The notes beneath the pieces were generated by a model that had not been told where the DNA came from, ran no database searches, and was given only the letters and a program-made list of their open reading frames with translations. A stretch of 64,000 bases of DNA from Seonamhaeicola maritimus (GTDB taxonomy: Bacteria > Bacteroidota > Bacteroidia > Flavobacteriales > Flavobacteriaceae), in NCBI RefSeq assembly GCF_008056315.1, contig NZ_VRKQ01000008.1, positions 1,506,957-1,570,956 of the forward strand. The letters run 5' to 3'. The first letter of the stretch is position 1; every line of letters begins with the position of its first letter. Below are positions 37,001-45,277 of the stretch, piece after piece. A program made the translations under genes and the position numbers.

Positions 37001-37608
37001 ACGGAAAGAAAAAAACATTAAAAGTAAAATCAGTGCCTGAACCTATGGTGTTGACTGGAAACTGGAACGTGAAATTTCCTCAGAAAGATAAACCGGTTTT
37101 GGATAAAACGTTTAAGAATTTGACTTCATGGTCAGAGGCATCAGAAAATGATATCCGTTATTTTTCGGGGACGGCTAGCTATAAGAAAGAGTTTCAAATC
37201 CATGCAAAACTTATAAAATCATGTTATTCTTTAGATTTAGATTTAAGTAATGTTAAGGTAATTGCTGAAGTGATTCTAAATGGAAAAAATCTAGGAATAT
37301 TATGGAAGGCCCCTTACAGAATAAATATTGATGAAGCAATCGTAAAAGGCACCAATACACTAGAAATAAAAATTACAAATCTTTGGCCTAATAGATTAAT
37401 TGGTGATGAACAATTACCTCTAGATTATGAACGGAAAGGTCCGCATATAAAACAATGGCCAGAGTGGCTTTTAAACAAAACCGAGCGCCCAACCGAGCGT
37501 GAAACACTTGCAGCTTTCAAACACTGGCATAAGGATTCAGAATTGCTTCCATCTGGTTTGTTGGGACCCGTTAAAATTGTGGTTTCTAGAGTAAAGGTTA
37601 TGAAGTAG
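34087..37608 (+). CDS. GH106-type alpha-L-rhamnosidase, paralogue 5, with tandem inserted domain
   Basis: 1173 residues with a Sec signal peptide ending LQAQD and no lipobox, unlike the other four. GH106 landmarks: IWFWINGNVTKTGITADLEA, HNGAGWSSSGGPS, IDSYEVGTTNWT, SIEPYWGP, MSEFWSGS and IAEAEAFTG. Between the catalytic part and the C-terminal sugar-binding domain (about residues 774-938) there are two related copies of a roughly 80-residue beta module, each with A.[YF]G.F pattern and a DVTE[VK]V motif. A C-terminal extension (LPLDYERKGPHIKQWPEW, HWHKDSELLPSGLLGPV) resembles GH2-family ends. Last gene of the AraC-linked run. Confidence 0.83.
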   Translation: MNRSKVLNNKINSTLGKTIFVALLLSLFVSGLQAQDVSLEQNFKNPPSDAKPQTIWFWINGNVTKTGITADLEAMKKVGIQGAIIFNVSLGNPQGVAPYLSPKWLELFNYAALEAQRLGLELGFHNGAGWSSSGGPSITPEYAMQELVYTETIHQGTTKFNDKLEQPKTKLDYYKDIAILAFPKPKSDVCIDELEIKTLSHKVRSHLDPDDKLISDLAVVQKQDIIDLTSKLKSDGTLDWEAPPGEWVVLRIGHTPTGEMNRFPSDGGRGLECDKMNKQAVDVFWDGSIKPILKKLDKLVGTTVKRCHIDSYEVGTTNWTSNFATAFKNLRSYDCRSYLPTLAGYYVENGEETERFLWDFRRTIGDLIAENYYGRFAELSHKNNMLLSIEPYWGPFDNMQIGEKADMVMSEFWSGSLAFFDSPKFVASIAKLNGNSIAEAEAFTGMGGWDQHPSTLKAMGDLAWAQGINRFVFHCYVHQPWDVGPGLTLQAFGTDFNRLNTWWNQGKPFVEYISRGQFLLQQGTSVADVLVFTGEASPNDALLMPEIKKLGYDYDVIGSNKINSLTVKDGLVCTSVGERYQALVMPSTEWVTPEILAKIEELTVEGALVIGSKPNKSPSLKKYPDCDEDVEETASKLWDNGLIKEHSISEVLKNGTRPPDFSIEEGRGESIDFIHRKTEDTDIYFVVNSKKESRELACRFRVSGKQPELWYAETGEISKAIIWHENNDGTTSVSIPFEPEGSVFVVFRNPVHSGQHIVNVSMNLEKPVVTPLSNLKIIKAEYGTFLPDGLVDVTEVVADRIQNNGLHIRATRELSIGDPAPGYKKELRIQYKIGEVVFEKNAMEKEWLEIDAPRSGTLEILKAVFGKFAGGVDGIPPNKPVFDVTEKVKSIVASGVYEIPVNDSFLEGKEIKTKKDIRVTYTTNDEEKMLTVSNGGLLKFTQTTSEPKLVYKHDKLNLVTPFSGEMTYESSNGKKKTLKVKSVPEPMVLTGNWNVKFPQKDKPVLDKTFKNLTSWSEASENDIRYFSGTASYKKEFQIHAKLIKSCYSLDLDLSNVKVIAEVILNGKNLGILWKAPYRINIDEAIVKGTNTLEIKITNLWPNRLIGDEQLPLDYERKGPHIKQWPEWLLNKTERPTERETLAAFKHWHKDSELLPSGLLGPVKIVVSRVKVMK

Positions 37609-37651
37609 TAAATAATAATGAATGATTTGTTATTAAAAAGTAGAATATTGT

Positions 37652-37696
37652 CATGATGGAACAGGACGGTACAATGGAATTTAAGATTTATGTTTG
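37652..37696 (+). promoter_or_regulatory. CAGGAY-27-(-7 box) promoter, copy 6
   Basis: CATGAT at 37652, CAGGAC at 37662, then a perfect -7 box TATGTTTG at 37689-37696, 27 bp on. The sulfatase ATG is 28 nt downstream. Confidence 0.85.
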
Positions 37697-37724
37697 AAAT
37701 TAAGAATTGGTTAATTAAAATAAA

Positions 37725-39116
37725 ATGAGGAAAGTTATATTTAAGCTTGCATTATTGATTTTATGCGTTTTATTTCAAACTTCATGCAGTCAATCACGTC
37801 ATAATATAATCATTATAAATGTTGATGATTTAGGTTGGAAAGATGTTGGTTTTATGGGAAGTGAATATTATGAAACCCCCAATTTAGATTATTTATCTAG
37901 TTTAGGAATGGTATTTACAAATGGGTATGCATCTGCCTCCAATTGTGCCCCGAGTAGGGCTTGTTTAATGACGGGACAATGGACACCGCGTCATGGTGTT
38001 TTCACAGTTAGTCCTTCGGCAAGGGGAAAATCTGAAGACAGAAAACTTATTCCTATAAAAAACACGCATACTCTGTCTCCAGAACATGAAACTCTATCTG
38101 AGATTTTACAGGAAAATGGGTATGTGACTTGTCATGCAGGAAAGTGGCATTTAAGTGACAATCCATTAGAATATGGATTTGATATAAATATTGGTGGTGG
38201 TCATAATGGCCTCCCTAAAAGTTATTATCCGCCATATAAAAATGTAAATATTGAAGGAGGAAAAGACCAATATCTTACGGATTTGATTATGGAAAAAGCT
38301 ATACAGTTTGTAGATACGGTGCAAAAACCATTTTTTCTTAATTACTCACCATATGCGGTACATGTTCCTATAATGCCAGTTGATAGTTTGCTTCCTAAGT
38401 ATGAGAAAAAGGCATCATGGAATGGACAAGCAAATGCGGAGTATGCTTCGATGGTAGATAATCTTGATAGAAATATTGGGTTGCTTATCAATAAATTAAA
38501 AAAAAGAAATCTTTTTGATAATACACTAATTGTTTTTACTTCAGATAATGGTGGTTTGTATGGAGTTACAAGGCAAAAGCCATTAAGAGCAGGAAAAGGA
38601 AGCTACTATGAAGGTGGAATTCGAGAACCCTTTTTCTTTGTTTTAAACGGTAAGATTAAACAAAATATTAAAAGTGATGTTCCAATAACAAATTTGGATA
38701 TTTTTCCAACTATTCTGGATTATGCTAAGATAAAAGATCCTTCATTAAAACTAGATGGTAGTAGTTTAATTCCCGTTTTGGAAGAAAAAGCAAATAAACT
38801 TGAAAGACCTTTATTTTGGCACTTCCCGGTTTATTTACAAGCCTATAATATAAATGATAACGAAACTCGAGATGCCTTGTTTAGAACACGACCAGGGTCT
38901 GTGGTAAGAAAAGGAGATTGGAAACTTCATTATTATTTTGAGGATGATGGCATTGAATTATATAATCTTTCAGAGGACATTGGAGAAAGAAACAATCTTG
39001 CAACTACTAATCCTGAAAAAACAGAAGAGTTATTGAAACTTCTAAAAAAATGGTGGAAAGAAACGAAAGCTCCAATTCCAAAAACTCAAAACCCCGAATA
39101 CCTCAATAACAACTAG
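37725..39116 (+). CDS. Formylglycine-dependent sulfatase (S1 family), second
   Basis: 463 residues, lipoprotein signal (QTSC near residue 21). CAPSR with C74 is the formylglycine site; metal ligands appear in IIINVDDLGWKD and FTSDNGG, and the HAGKWHL segment (Lys-Trp-His) is the usual active-site lysine/histidine region. GxGSYYEGGIREP is the conserved late motif of arylsulfatases. It resembles arylsulfatase-A-like enzymes of algal PULs and is a different branch from the sulfatase at 8.7 kb. Likely target: sulfated rhamnose in ulvan oligomers. It has its own regulon promoter and is followed by the decayed region. Confidence 0.9.
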   Translation: MRKVIFKLALLILCVLFQTSCSQSRHNIIIINVDDLGWKDVGFMGSEYYETPNLDYLSSLGMVFTNGYASASNCAPSRACLMTGQWTPRHGVFTVSPSARGKSEDRKLIPIKNTHTLSPEHETLSEILQENGYVTCHAGKWHLSDNPLEYGFDINIGGGHNGLPKSYYPPYKNVNIEGGKDQYLTDLIMEKAIQFVDTVQKPFFLNYSPYAVHVPIMPVDSLLPKYEKKASWNGQANAEYASMVDNLDRNIGLLINKLKKRNLFDNTLIVFTSDNGGLYGVTRQKPLRAGKGSYYEGGIREPFFFVLNGKIKQNIKSDVPITNLDIFPTILDYAKIKDPSLKLDGSSLIPVLEEKANKLERPLFWHFPVYLQAYNINDNETRDALFRTRPGSVVRKGDWKLHYYFEDDGIELYNLSEDIGERNNLATTNPEKTEELLKLLKKWWKETKAPIPKTQNPEYLNNN

Positions 39117-39170
39117 ACCTGATAAAACAAAGATTCCTGATATGCCTAACTGTATTAATTTGTTTTGCAT
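39042..39170 (-). pseudogene. Minus-strand gene stub: signal peptide with intact promoter
   Basis: From ATG at 39170 the minus strand reads MQNKLIQLGISGIFVLSG, a good start of an exported protein. It then runs into the antisense of the sulfatase 3' end (boundary near 39117-39125) and stops at 39042. A regulon-type promoter with exact 27 bp spacing lies 43 nt upstream. The simplest reading is that a divergent gene was deleted apart from its promoter and first codons. Confidence 0.45.
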
Positions 39171-39213
39171 TCTAATTCTTTTTGGGAAAACTTATATTAA
39201 AATTCAATTTTTG

Positions 39214-39258
39214 GAAAGATAGATTGTTAAAGTCGGGGATGTATCCTGTTCAGTCTTG
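39214..39258 (-). promoter_or_regulatory. CAGGAY-27-(-7 box) promoter, copy 7, orphan on minus strand
   Basis: On the minus strand CAAGAC then CAGGAT (starting 39248) with the 10 bp step, followed 27 bp later by TATCTTTC (39221 down to 39214). It points toward the 3' end of the sulfatase and would produce antisense RNA or a transcript of the stub at 39170. Confidence 0.65.
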
Positions 39259-39273
39259 TGTTATACCTGTAAA

Positions 39274-39318
39274 ACAGACAGTGCAGGACGCTTCATGTTG
39301 GGGATAGCATTAATATTG
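39274..39318 (+). promoter_or_regulatory. CAGGAY-27-(-7 box) promoter, copy 8
   Basis: ACAGACAGTG precedes CAGGAC at 39284, and the -7 box TAATATTG starts at 39311, 27 bp on. The stub ATG at 39342 is 23 nt downstream. Divergent from copy 7. Confidence 0.7.
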
Positions 39319-39341
39319 TTTAATTGATTCAAAATGAAATT

Positions 39342-39688
39342 ATGATTAAGAAATTACCTTATTTGTTTTTGGTACTACTAATTTCATTTTCGGGATATTC
39401 TCAGAATTATCCATTTAGTTTACCTGCAAATATGGAGGCAACTATTAATATAACTTCTTCATCTAAAGAAGTGTATAACAATTTATTGCTTGGAACAAAT
39501 ACGCATAATTTTACAACTACAACAGAAAAGGATTTAGTAAACAAATTAAAACCCATAACCATAAGATTTCCACATGGTTTATGGTCTAATTGGAGATGTG
39601 ATGTTATGCGACTTTTTGGAACGGAAAGTATATATTACAATTAGAAAGCAGTCAAGGTATTTCAACTCATAAAATTGTGGTTAATTAA
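39342..39688 (+). pseudogene. Internally deleted remnant of a T9SS-secreted protein
   Basis: From ATG at 39342 a signal peptide (IKKLPYLFLVLLISFSGYSQ) and about 80 residues of mature protein (LLLGTNTHNFTTTTEKD, ITIRFPHGLWSNW) are readable up to a TAG at 39642-39644. In another frame directly after, from 39641, the codons read LESSQGISTHKIVVN and stop at 39688, which is a typical last strand of a T9SS sorting domain. So the head and tail of one large secreted protein survive and the middle is gone. The head resembles barrel-type hydrolases of marine Bacteroidota but cannot be assigned. A terminator follows at 39747. Confidence 0.7.
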
Positions 39689-39746
39689 GCTTTTAAATCA
39701 AAATTGTTTTTGAATTGAATTCAAAACATAAATAATACTTGAAGTA

Positions 39747-39783
39747 AAACGCTACCAAAGTAGGCTATGGTAGCGTTTTTTCT
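39747..39783 (+). terminator. Rho-independent terminator after the remnant
   Basis: AAAACGCTACCA and its complement TGGTAGCGTTTT around a ten-base loop, followed by T-rich sequence. It was presumably the terminator of the lost secreted-protein gene. The remainder of 39689-39902 holds only the next promoter. Confidence 0.8.
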
Positions 39784-39813
39784 TTTAACTCTAAAATGAA
39801 TCATCAGTAAGTA

Positions 39814-39858
39814 CATGATAGTACAGGACAATATTTTTAATGAATTTTGGTACTTTCA
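39814..39858 (+). promoter_or_regulatory. CAGGAY-27-(-7 box) promoter, copy 9
   Basis: CATGAT at 39814, CAGGAC at 39824, -7 box TACTTTCA at 39851-39858. The GH78 ATG is 44 nt downstream. Confidence 0.78.
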
Positions 39859-39902
39859 ACAATTAAAATTTCACAGCATAATATTCTATTCACTCTATAA
39901 TA

Positions 39903-42767
39903 ATGATAAAAAAACAGCACCTTTTTTCAATTGTATTATTAGTTATTTTTAGTTTTTCTTGTAATAAAGTATCAACGTCTCGAACACCAATAGCTTTTGA
40001 TGAATTATTAGTCAATTCTAAGAAAAACCCAACAACCATAGAAAACCAACAACCTCTTTTTTCATGGGTTGCAAATGCCGAGGGTTTTAATAAATCGCAA
40101 TCGGCTTATCATATTTTAGTTGCCTCTACGGAAGATAAGCTTAATGAAGATGATGTAGATATATGGAATTCTGAAAAAGTAAAAAGTGATAAATCCACTT
40201 TTATAAAATATGAGGGTAAGGATTTACAAGCAATGCAAAAATACTTTTGGAAAGTCAAAATTTGGGACGAACAAGGAACGGCTTCAAAATGGTCAAGTAT
40301 TCAGGAATTCGAAATGGGTTTAATGAATGCTGAAAATTGGGGCAATTCAAAATGGATTACACTAAATAAAGATAAACGAACTTCTGAGCATCGTTTTAGA
40401 GGTTATAAAAGAGGTAATATGAAGAAAGCGAAACCAGTTGATGGTTTTGCTGCTAGTTATTTTAGAAATGAGATAGACATCAATAAAGAAATTGAGAATG
40501 CACAGGCCTACATTTGTGGATTGGGCTATTACGAGATGTATATAAATGGAGAAAAGGTTGGTGACCATGTCCTAGATCCAGCACCATCAAACTACGACAA
40601 ACAAGCTTATTATGTAAATTATGATATTACAGAACAGTTGCAATCTGGTAAGAATGCCTTCGGAATTATATTAGGAAATGGCTTTTATGGGCAAAATATT
40701 TCTTGGAGCCGAGACCCAGAATCGAATAAAAAAGGAGTTTCTTACGGTCCACCAACCGTACGTTGTTTGGTAAAATTAAATTATAAAGATGGTACATCAG
40801 CAGATTTTTATACTGACGAAAACTGGAAAGAATCTACAGGACCAATAGTATTTAATAATATTTATGGAGGAGACACCTACGATGCGCGTTACGAGATAGG
40901 TAACTGGAATAGGGTTGGTTATGATGACACCAAATGGGGTAATGTAAAAGTAGCATCTCCGCATGTTAAAAAAATAAATGCGAGTCAAATTCCGCCAATT
41001 AAAAAGTTAAAAGAATTTGAACCTCAAAAGGTATTTAAAGGAGCAGATGGTAATTGGATTGTTGATTTTGGACAAAACATTGCAGGTTGGGTAAAGTTGA
41101 ATGTTAAAGAAAAAGAAGGGCAGCTCATAGAAATTATTACTACAGAAGCATTACTTACTGATGGAAGTGATGTTTTTCAAGGCTCCACAGGTGGTGGTGC
41201 CAATGGAATGGCACAAATATATAAGTACATCTGTAAAGGTGATGGTGTAGAATCTTGGGAACCTAAATTTAGTTACCATGGTTTTAGATATGCGAAAATT
41301 AAAGGTATTTCTACAAAGCCTGATGCTGATATGATTAAAGCAGTTTTAGTAGCCACAGATATTCAAGAAACAGGAAGTTTTACATCTTCAGATGAATTAT
41401 TAAATAAAATGCATAGCATTAGTAAATGGACTATAGTTGATAATCTACATGGCATTCCAGAGGATTGTCCTCATCGTGAAAAATGTGGTTGGTTAGGTGA
41501 TGCACACGCATTTTGTGAATACGCCCTGTATAATTATGACATGTATGATTTCTACAAGAAATATATGGAAGACATCCGTACACAAATGCGACCAACCAAG
41601 GGCCATAACAATCCTGAAATTAAATTTCAAGTGCCAACCATGATTGCCCCAGGAAAGCGAACATCAACCTATGCCAAAATAGATTGGGGTGTGGCTACTA
41701 TGTATTTACCTTGGTACAACTATCAGTATTATGGTGACGATGCTATTGTAAAAGAGTATTACAATAATATGAAGGGCTTAACCAATTTTTATCTAAATTA
41801 TAAAGATGAAAATGGCATTATGCAAGATGGTATGGGAGATTGGTGTCCACCAAGCTGGGATAGAAGAAAAAATCCTGGTGCTATGGAGTGCGACCCTATT
41901 ATTTCTGCAAATGCCTATTTCTATGATGTTTTAGGTATTATGGAATTCTTTGCTGAAATGAATAATGATAAAGTATATGAAGCTAAGATGAAAGCCGAAA
42001 AGGAAGCTTTAAAAACGGCTTTTAATAAAGAGTTTTTGGTTGAAATACCAGATACAAATCACAAATGGTATCAAAGTCAAACAGCTACCGTGCAGGCTTT
42101 ACAATTTGGTTTAGTGCCAGAACAGGAAATTGAAAATGTAGTAAATGGTTTAGTACATGATATTGTTGAAGTTAAAGACGGTCACCATTCAACTGGTATA
42201 CACGGAAACAGGTATATCTATACTGTTTTAACAGCATACGGAAAAGGAGATTTAGCGCATGAAATTTTAACAGCACCAGAATTTCCAAGTCAGACCTATG
42301 TTATGAATTCTGGTTTTACTACATGGCCAGAACGTCAATTTGAATGGGAGAAAATGGAAGGACCAACAAACTCCTTAAATCACCCTATGCATAGTGGGTT
42401 TGCAGCATATTTTTATGAATCTTTAGGAGGAATAAAATCTTCTAAAGACAAAGTTGGATATAAAGTTTTTACTGTTAATCCAGAATTTCCAAGTAAGTTA
42501 AGCAGTACTACTTTAACGGTACCCACACCTTATGGTGAAATTAAAAATGATTGGACAGTTAGTGAAGGGATATTGTCAATGAAACTTGAGGTCCCCTTTA
42601 ACACTAAAGCTATGGTTGTTTTGGCTCGTAAGGAATTGGAAACACTTAATATTAATGGAGAATCTTTGGAAGAATTTCAAAAAAGTAATGAAGCAATCAA
42701 AGAGGCTTCTAATGTGATTTTGGGTTCAGGAGTGTACCAAGTTCAATATTTAAAAGCTTCAAAATAA
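39903..42767 (+). CDS. GH78 alpha-L-rhamnosidase, second
   Basis: 954 residues, lipoprotein signal (SFSC). GH78 layout: N-terminal FnIII-like domain (NPTTIENQQPLFSWVAN, KYFWKVKIWDEQG), beta domains (YICGLGYYEMYINGEKVGDHVLDPAPSNYDK), then the barrel with EDCPHREKCGWLGD (D521, E526, D533) and the late TTWPERQ glutamate. All usual active-site positions are kept, unlike the GH78 at 20.3 kb. No discoidin domain. The start of the barrel differs from the first GH78, so they are old paralogues. Followed after 9 bp by the PL25-like lyase, with which it shares a regulon promoter. Confidence 0.92.
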   Translation: MIKKQHLFSIVLLVIFSFSCNKVSTSRTPIAFDELLVNSKKNPTTIENQQPLFSWVANAEGFNKSQSAYHILVASTEDKLNEDDVDIWNSEKVKSDKSTFIKYEGKDLQAMQKYFWKVKIWDEQGTASKWSSIQEFEMGLMNAENWGNSKWITLNKDKRTSEHRFRGYKRGNMKKAKPVDGFAASYFRNEIDINKEIENAQAYICGLGYYEMYINGEKVGDHVLDPAPSNYDKQAYYVNYDITEQLQSGKNAFGIILGNGFYGQNISWSRDPESNKKGVSYGPPTVRCLVKLNYKDGTSADFYTDENWKESTGPIVFNNIYGGDTYDARYEIGNWNRVGYDDTKWGNVKVASPHVKKINASQIPPIKKLKEFEPQKVFKGADGNWIVDFGQNIAGWVKLNVKEKEGQLIEIITTEALLTDGSDVFQGSTGGGANGMAQIYKYICKGDGVESWEPKFSYHGFRYAKIKGISTKPDADMIKAVLVATDIQETGSFTSSDELLNKMHSISKWTIVDNLHGIPEDCPHREKCGWLGDAHAFCEYALYNYDMYDFYKKYMEDIRTQMRPTKGHNNPEIKFQVPTMIAPGKRTSTYAKIDWGVATMYLPWYNYQYYGDDAIVKEYYNNMKGLTNFYLNYKDENGIMQDGMGDWCPPSWDRRKNPGAMECDPIISANAYFYDVLGIMEFFAEMNNDKVYEAKMKAEKEALKTAFNKEFLVEIPDTNHKWYQSQTATVQALQFGLVPEQEIENVVNGLVHDIVEVKDGHHSTGIHGNRYIYTVLTAYGKGDLAHEILTAPEFPSQTYVMNSGFTTWPERQFEWEKMEGPTNSLNHPMHSGFAAYFYESLGGIKSSKDKVGYKVFTVNPEFPSKLSSTTLTVPTPYGEIKNDWTVSEGILSMKLEVPFNTKAMVVLARKELETLNINGESLEEFQKSNEAIKEASNVILGSGVYQVQYLKASK

Positions 42768-42776
42768 TATGGACTT

Positions 42777-44150
42777 ATGAAAAGAATTAGCCTTATAATT
42801 TTATCAATTTTCCTGTTATATTCTTGTATGAATAAATCAAAGGACTCAGGTGAGCTAAAAGAAAAAAATGGCCCTGAAATTGTTGAGGAAATAGAAGTAG
42901 ATTCTATTTGGGCAGGCAATGGCGTTGGATTTGATTTAAAAACTGTAGGAGACAAACAGTTTGTGGCTTATTATGATAGAAAAAGAATGATGACTGTTGC
43001 TTCACGAGATATTGGAAGTAAAGAATGGACTAAAAAGACACTTCCCAATCAACTCATGTGGGATTCGCATAATTCGGTAAAATTGGGTATAGATGAATTG
43101 GGATATATTCATGTGAGTGGAAATATGCACGTACACCCATTGGCCTATTTTAAAAGCTCCAAACCATTTGACGTTAATACTATGGTTATGGTTAATGAAA
43201 TGATTGGACAGGATGAGAAAAGTGTAACTTACCCTAAATTTTTCCATGATAAATCAGGAAGCCTTTTATTTTCCTATAGGGCTGGTTCCTGTGGTAACGG
43301 GAACATACTAATTAACCGGTTTTTAGCAAAAGAAAAAAAATGGGAGCGTTATTTAGAACAACCATTATTTGAAGGAATAGAAGCTAATGATGACCGAGCA
43401 GCATACCATCATTGGGTAAAAGATGCTAATGGTGATTTTCATTTTGTATGGATATGGCGTTGGACACCGATGGTTGAAACCAGCCATCATATTTGTTATG
43501 CTAAAACATCTGACTTTAAAAACTGGAAAAATGCTGCTGGAGAAACAGTAAATCTACCTTTTAGACCAGATGATAAAAAGGTTTTGGTAGATGACACTCC
43601 TACTAAAGGAGGAATGCATAACAGCAGATATAAAATCATGTTGTCTAAAGATGGTGAGCCCATAATAGGCTATGTGAAATATGATGAAGCTGGATTGACA
43701 CAATTCTATTTGGCTAAGTTTATGGATGGTAAATGGATGTCTAAAAAGATATCTAATTGGGATTTCCGTTGGAAATTTATTGATGGAGGCGCTTTTATGT
43801 CAATAGGCGGTCAATTTAGTTTTGCTGGGATTTCTAATGACAATATTATTGCCATAGATTGGAAAACCGAAAAAGGAGAATCTGGACAATATTCTATTGA
43901 TTATTCTAATCTGGAGCATACTAACAAGGCAGTAGATATAAAAACTAAATATCCAAAAGATATTAACAAGCCTTTGACCAATAGACCCAATATGAATGTC
44001 CGATTGGCAAATGACCAAAGTGGCCCTCAAAAGGATGGTTCTAGGTATGTACTTAAATGGGAAACGGAACATGGTGGTTTTAAAAAGCATGCACCTAAAG
44101 TAATACCAGAAGGCCCGTTAAGTGCATTAGTTTTATTGAAAATTCAATAA
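42777..44150 (+). CDS. PL25-like/BNR-4 beta-propeller, putative ulvan lyase
   Basis: 457 residues, lipoprotein signal (LLYSC). It is a BNR-4-type seven-bladed propeller: WDSHNSVKLGIDELGYIHVSGNMHVHPLAYF, then FSYRAGSCGNGN and DDRAAYHHWVKDANGDFHFVW. H98 and H118 have the same 20-residue spacing as the two catalytic histidines I recall for the PL25 ulvan lyase PLSV_3936, and Y167/R168 fall close to the expected Tyr. This supports a lyase cutting ulvan at uronic acids, in addition to the two PL28 enzymes. The whole family also contains uncharacterised non-lyase members, so the activity is likely but not certain. Its start is 9 bp after GH78. Confidence 0.72.
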   Translation: MKRISLIILSIFLLYSCMNKSKDSGELKEKNGPEIVEEIEVDSIWAGNGVGFDLKTVGDKQFVAYYDRKRMMTVASRDIGSKEWTKKTLPNQLMWDSHNSVKLGIDELGYIHVSGNMHVHPLAYFKSSKPFDVNTMVMVNEMIGQDEKSVTYPKFFHDKSGSLLFSYRAGSCGNGNILINRFLAKEKKWERYLEQPLFEGIEANDDRAAYHHWVKDANGDFHFVWIWRWTPMVETSHHICYAKTSDFKNWKNAAGETVNLPFRPDDKKVLVDDTPTKGGMHNSRYKIMLSKDGEPIIGYVKYDEAGLTQFYLAKFMDGKWMSKKISNWDFRWKFIDGGAFMSIGGQFSFAGISNDNIIAIDWKTEKGESGQYSIDYSNLEHTNKAVDIKTKYPKDINKPLTNRPNMNVRLANDQSGPQKDGSRYVLKWETEHGGFKKHAPKVIPEGPLSALVLLKIQ

Positions 44151-44234
44151 ACTAACTTTTCTAAATTCATTTTTTATAAAATTGAACACTACAGTTCAAG
44201 ATGCTATCAAATTCAATAAAATACTAAAATAACA

Positions 44235-44279
44235 CCTTACAGTGCAGGATGCTTAATTATATTGAATTAATTAATATTA
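44235..44279 (+). promoter_or_regulatory. CAGGAY-27-(-7 box) promoter, copy 10
   Basis: ACAGTG then CAGGAT at 44245 and -7 box TAATATTA at 44272-44279, 27 bp on. ATG at 44305 is 25 nt downstream. A degenerate extra copy (ACAGTTCAAGATGC, CAAGAT at 44197) lies 48 bp further upstream without a -7 box. Confidence 0.75.
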
Positions 44280-44304
44280 CTCCCTTAATTAGAAAGTTTA
44301 TAAA

Positions 44305-45264
44305 ATGAAATGTAGAATTACAATTACACTTCTTATTATTTTAATAGTTTCAACAGGTGTGTTTGCACAAACAGCTACATGTGATGGTACACTGCCTTTT
44401 GAAGAGCAAAATGGTCTGTTAACAATAGAGATGGAATCTGGTATCTTACCTTCTGGATCAAATTGGCAAACAGGAAGTGAATCAGACCCTAATTTACCTG
44501 GATCAACTATTAATTACATATATTGGACAGGTCCTGAATCTTTTAACGCACTATCAGGTGCCCCAATTGTGTACAAAATAAAAATAAACAATCCAGGCAC
44601 CTATAGGTTTGCTTGGAGAATGAGAGTTGGTATGGGCACTAACACAGGAGAGCATAATGATGCATGGTTAAAAATAGATGGCGAAGATTTTTACGGTATA
44701 AAAAATGGGGTTAAAGTATATCCAAAACCTTTGTGTAATTCAGACCCAAATTTAACCTGTGCTGCAGGAAGCTCAACTCAAAATTTCATAAAAGCTTTTG
44801 GTAATAGATTAGATTGGGGTTTTGTAACAAATACCAATGATGGTGATTCACACAGAGTTTGGGTAACATTTAATGAAGCCAAAGAGTATACTATAACTGT
44901 GGATGCTAGATCCTCATATTTATTTATTGATAAAATGGTATTGCATAGAAGTAATGTTTCTGGAAGTGTAGCTTTTAATTTCAGTAATTCAGAGTCAAGC
45001 TGTTATAGCGCATTGTCTACTACCAAAAACGAGTTGGATCAAATCAAAGTATATCCAAATCCAACTAAGGATTTTATTAATTTTGATAATTTACCAGTGA
45101 AATCAAATCTTGTTATTTCTAATGTCCACGGTGCAATAGTAAAAACGATAGAAACTATTTCAAAAAGACTGACAATTAATATTTCTGATTTAACAAGCGG
45201 TATTTATTTTATTAGTAGTGTAGGTACTAATTTTACGTTTACACAAAAAATTATTAAAATATAA
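44305..45264 (+). CDS. Secreted carbohydrate-binding protein with T9SS sorting domain
   Basis: 319 residues with a Sec signal peptide (GVFAQT). Residues about 35-220 form a beta-sandwich of the type found at the C-terminus of GH115 and in related sugar-binding modules (LTIEMESGILP, YKIKINNPGTYRFAWRMRVG, HNDAWLKIDG, YLFIDKMVLHR). A T9SS type A domain ends the protein (VYPNPTKDFINFDNL, GIYFISSV, KIIKI). No catalytic domain is visible, so a surface-exposed binding role is likely. The GH43 gene follows after 13 bp. Confidence 0.75.
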   Translation: MKCRITITLLIILIVSTGVFAQTATCDGTLPFEEQNGLLTIEMESGILPSGSNWQTGSESDPNLPGSTINYIYWTGPESFNALSGAPIVYKIKINNPGTYRFAWRMRVGMGTNTGEHNDAWLKIDGEDFYGIKNGVKVYPKPLCNSDPNLTCAAGSSTQNFIKAFGNRLDWGFVTNTNDGDSHRVWVTFNEAKEYTITVDARSSYLFIDKMVLHRSNVSGSVAFNFSNSESSCYSALSTTKNELDQIKVYPNPTKDFINFDNLPVKSNLVISNVHGAIVKTIETISKRLTINISDLTSGIYFISSVGTNFTFTQKIIKI

Positions 45265-45277
45265 ATACAAATTATTG

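Noticed and set aside
39324-39341. Upstream ATG for the remnant at 39342
   Set aside because: It lies only 5 nt after the -7 box, where the transcript would hardly include it, and would put extra residues before a good signal peptide.
43200-43240. GGACAGGATGAG in the PL25-like gene
   Set aside because: It is in a coding frame and lacks the -7 box at the right distance.
44181-44230. Extra CAAGAT copy as an independent promoter
   Set aside because: No acceptable -7 box at 27 bp; kept only as a possible auxiliary site.
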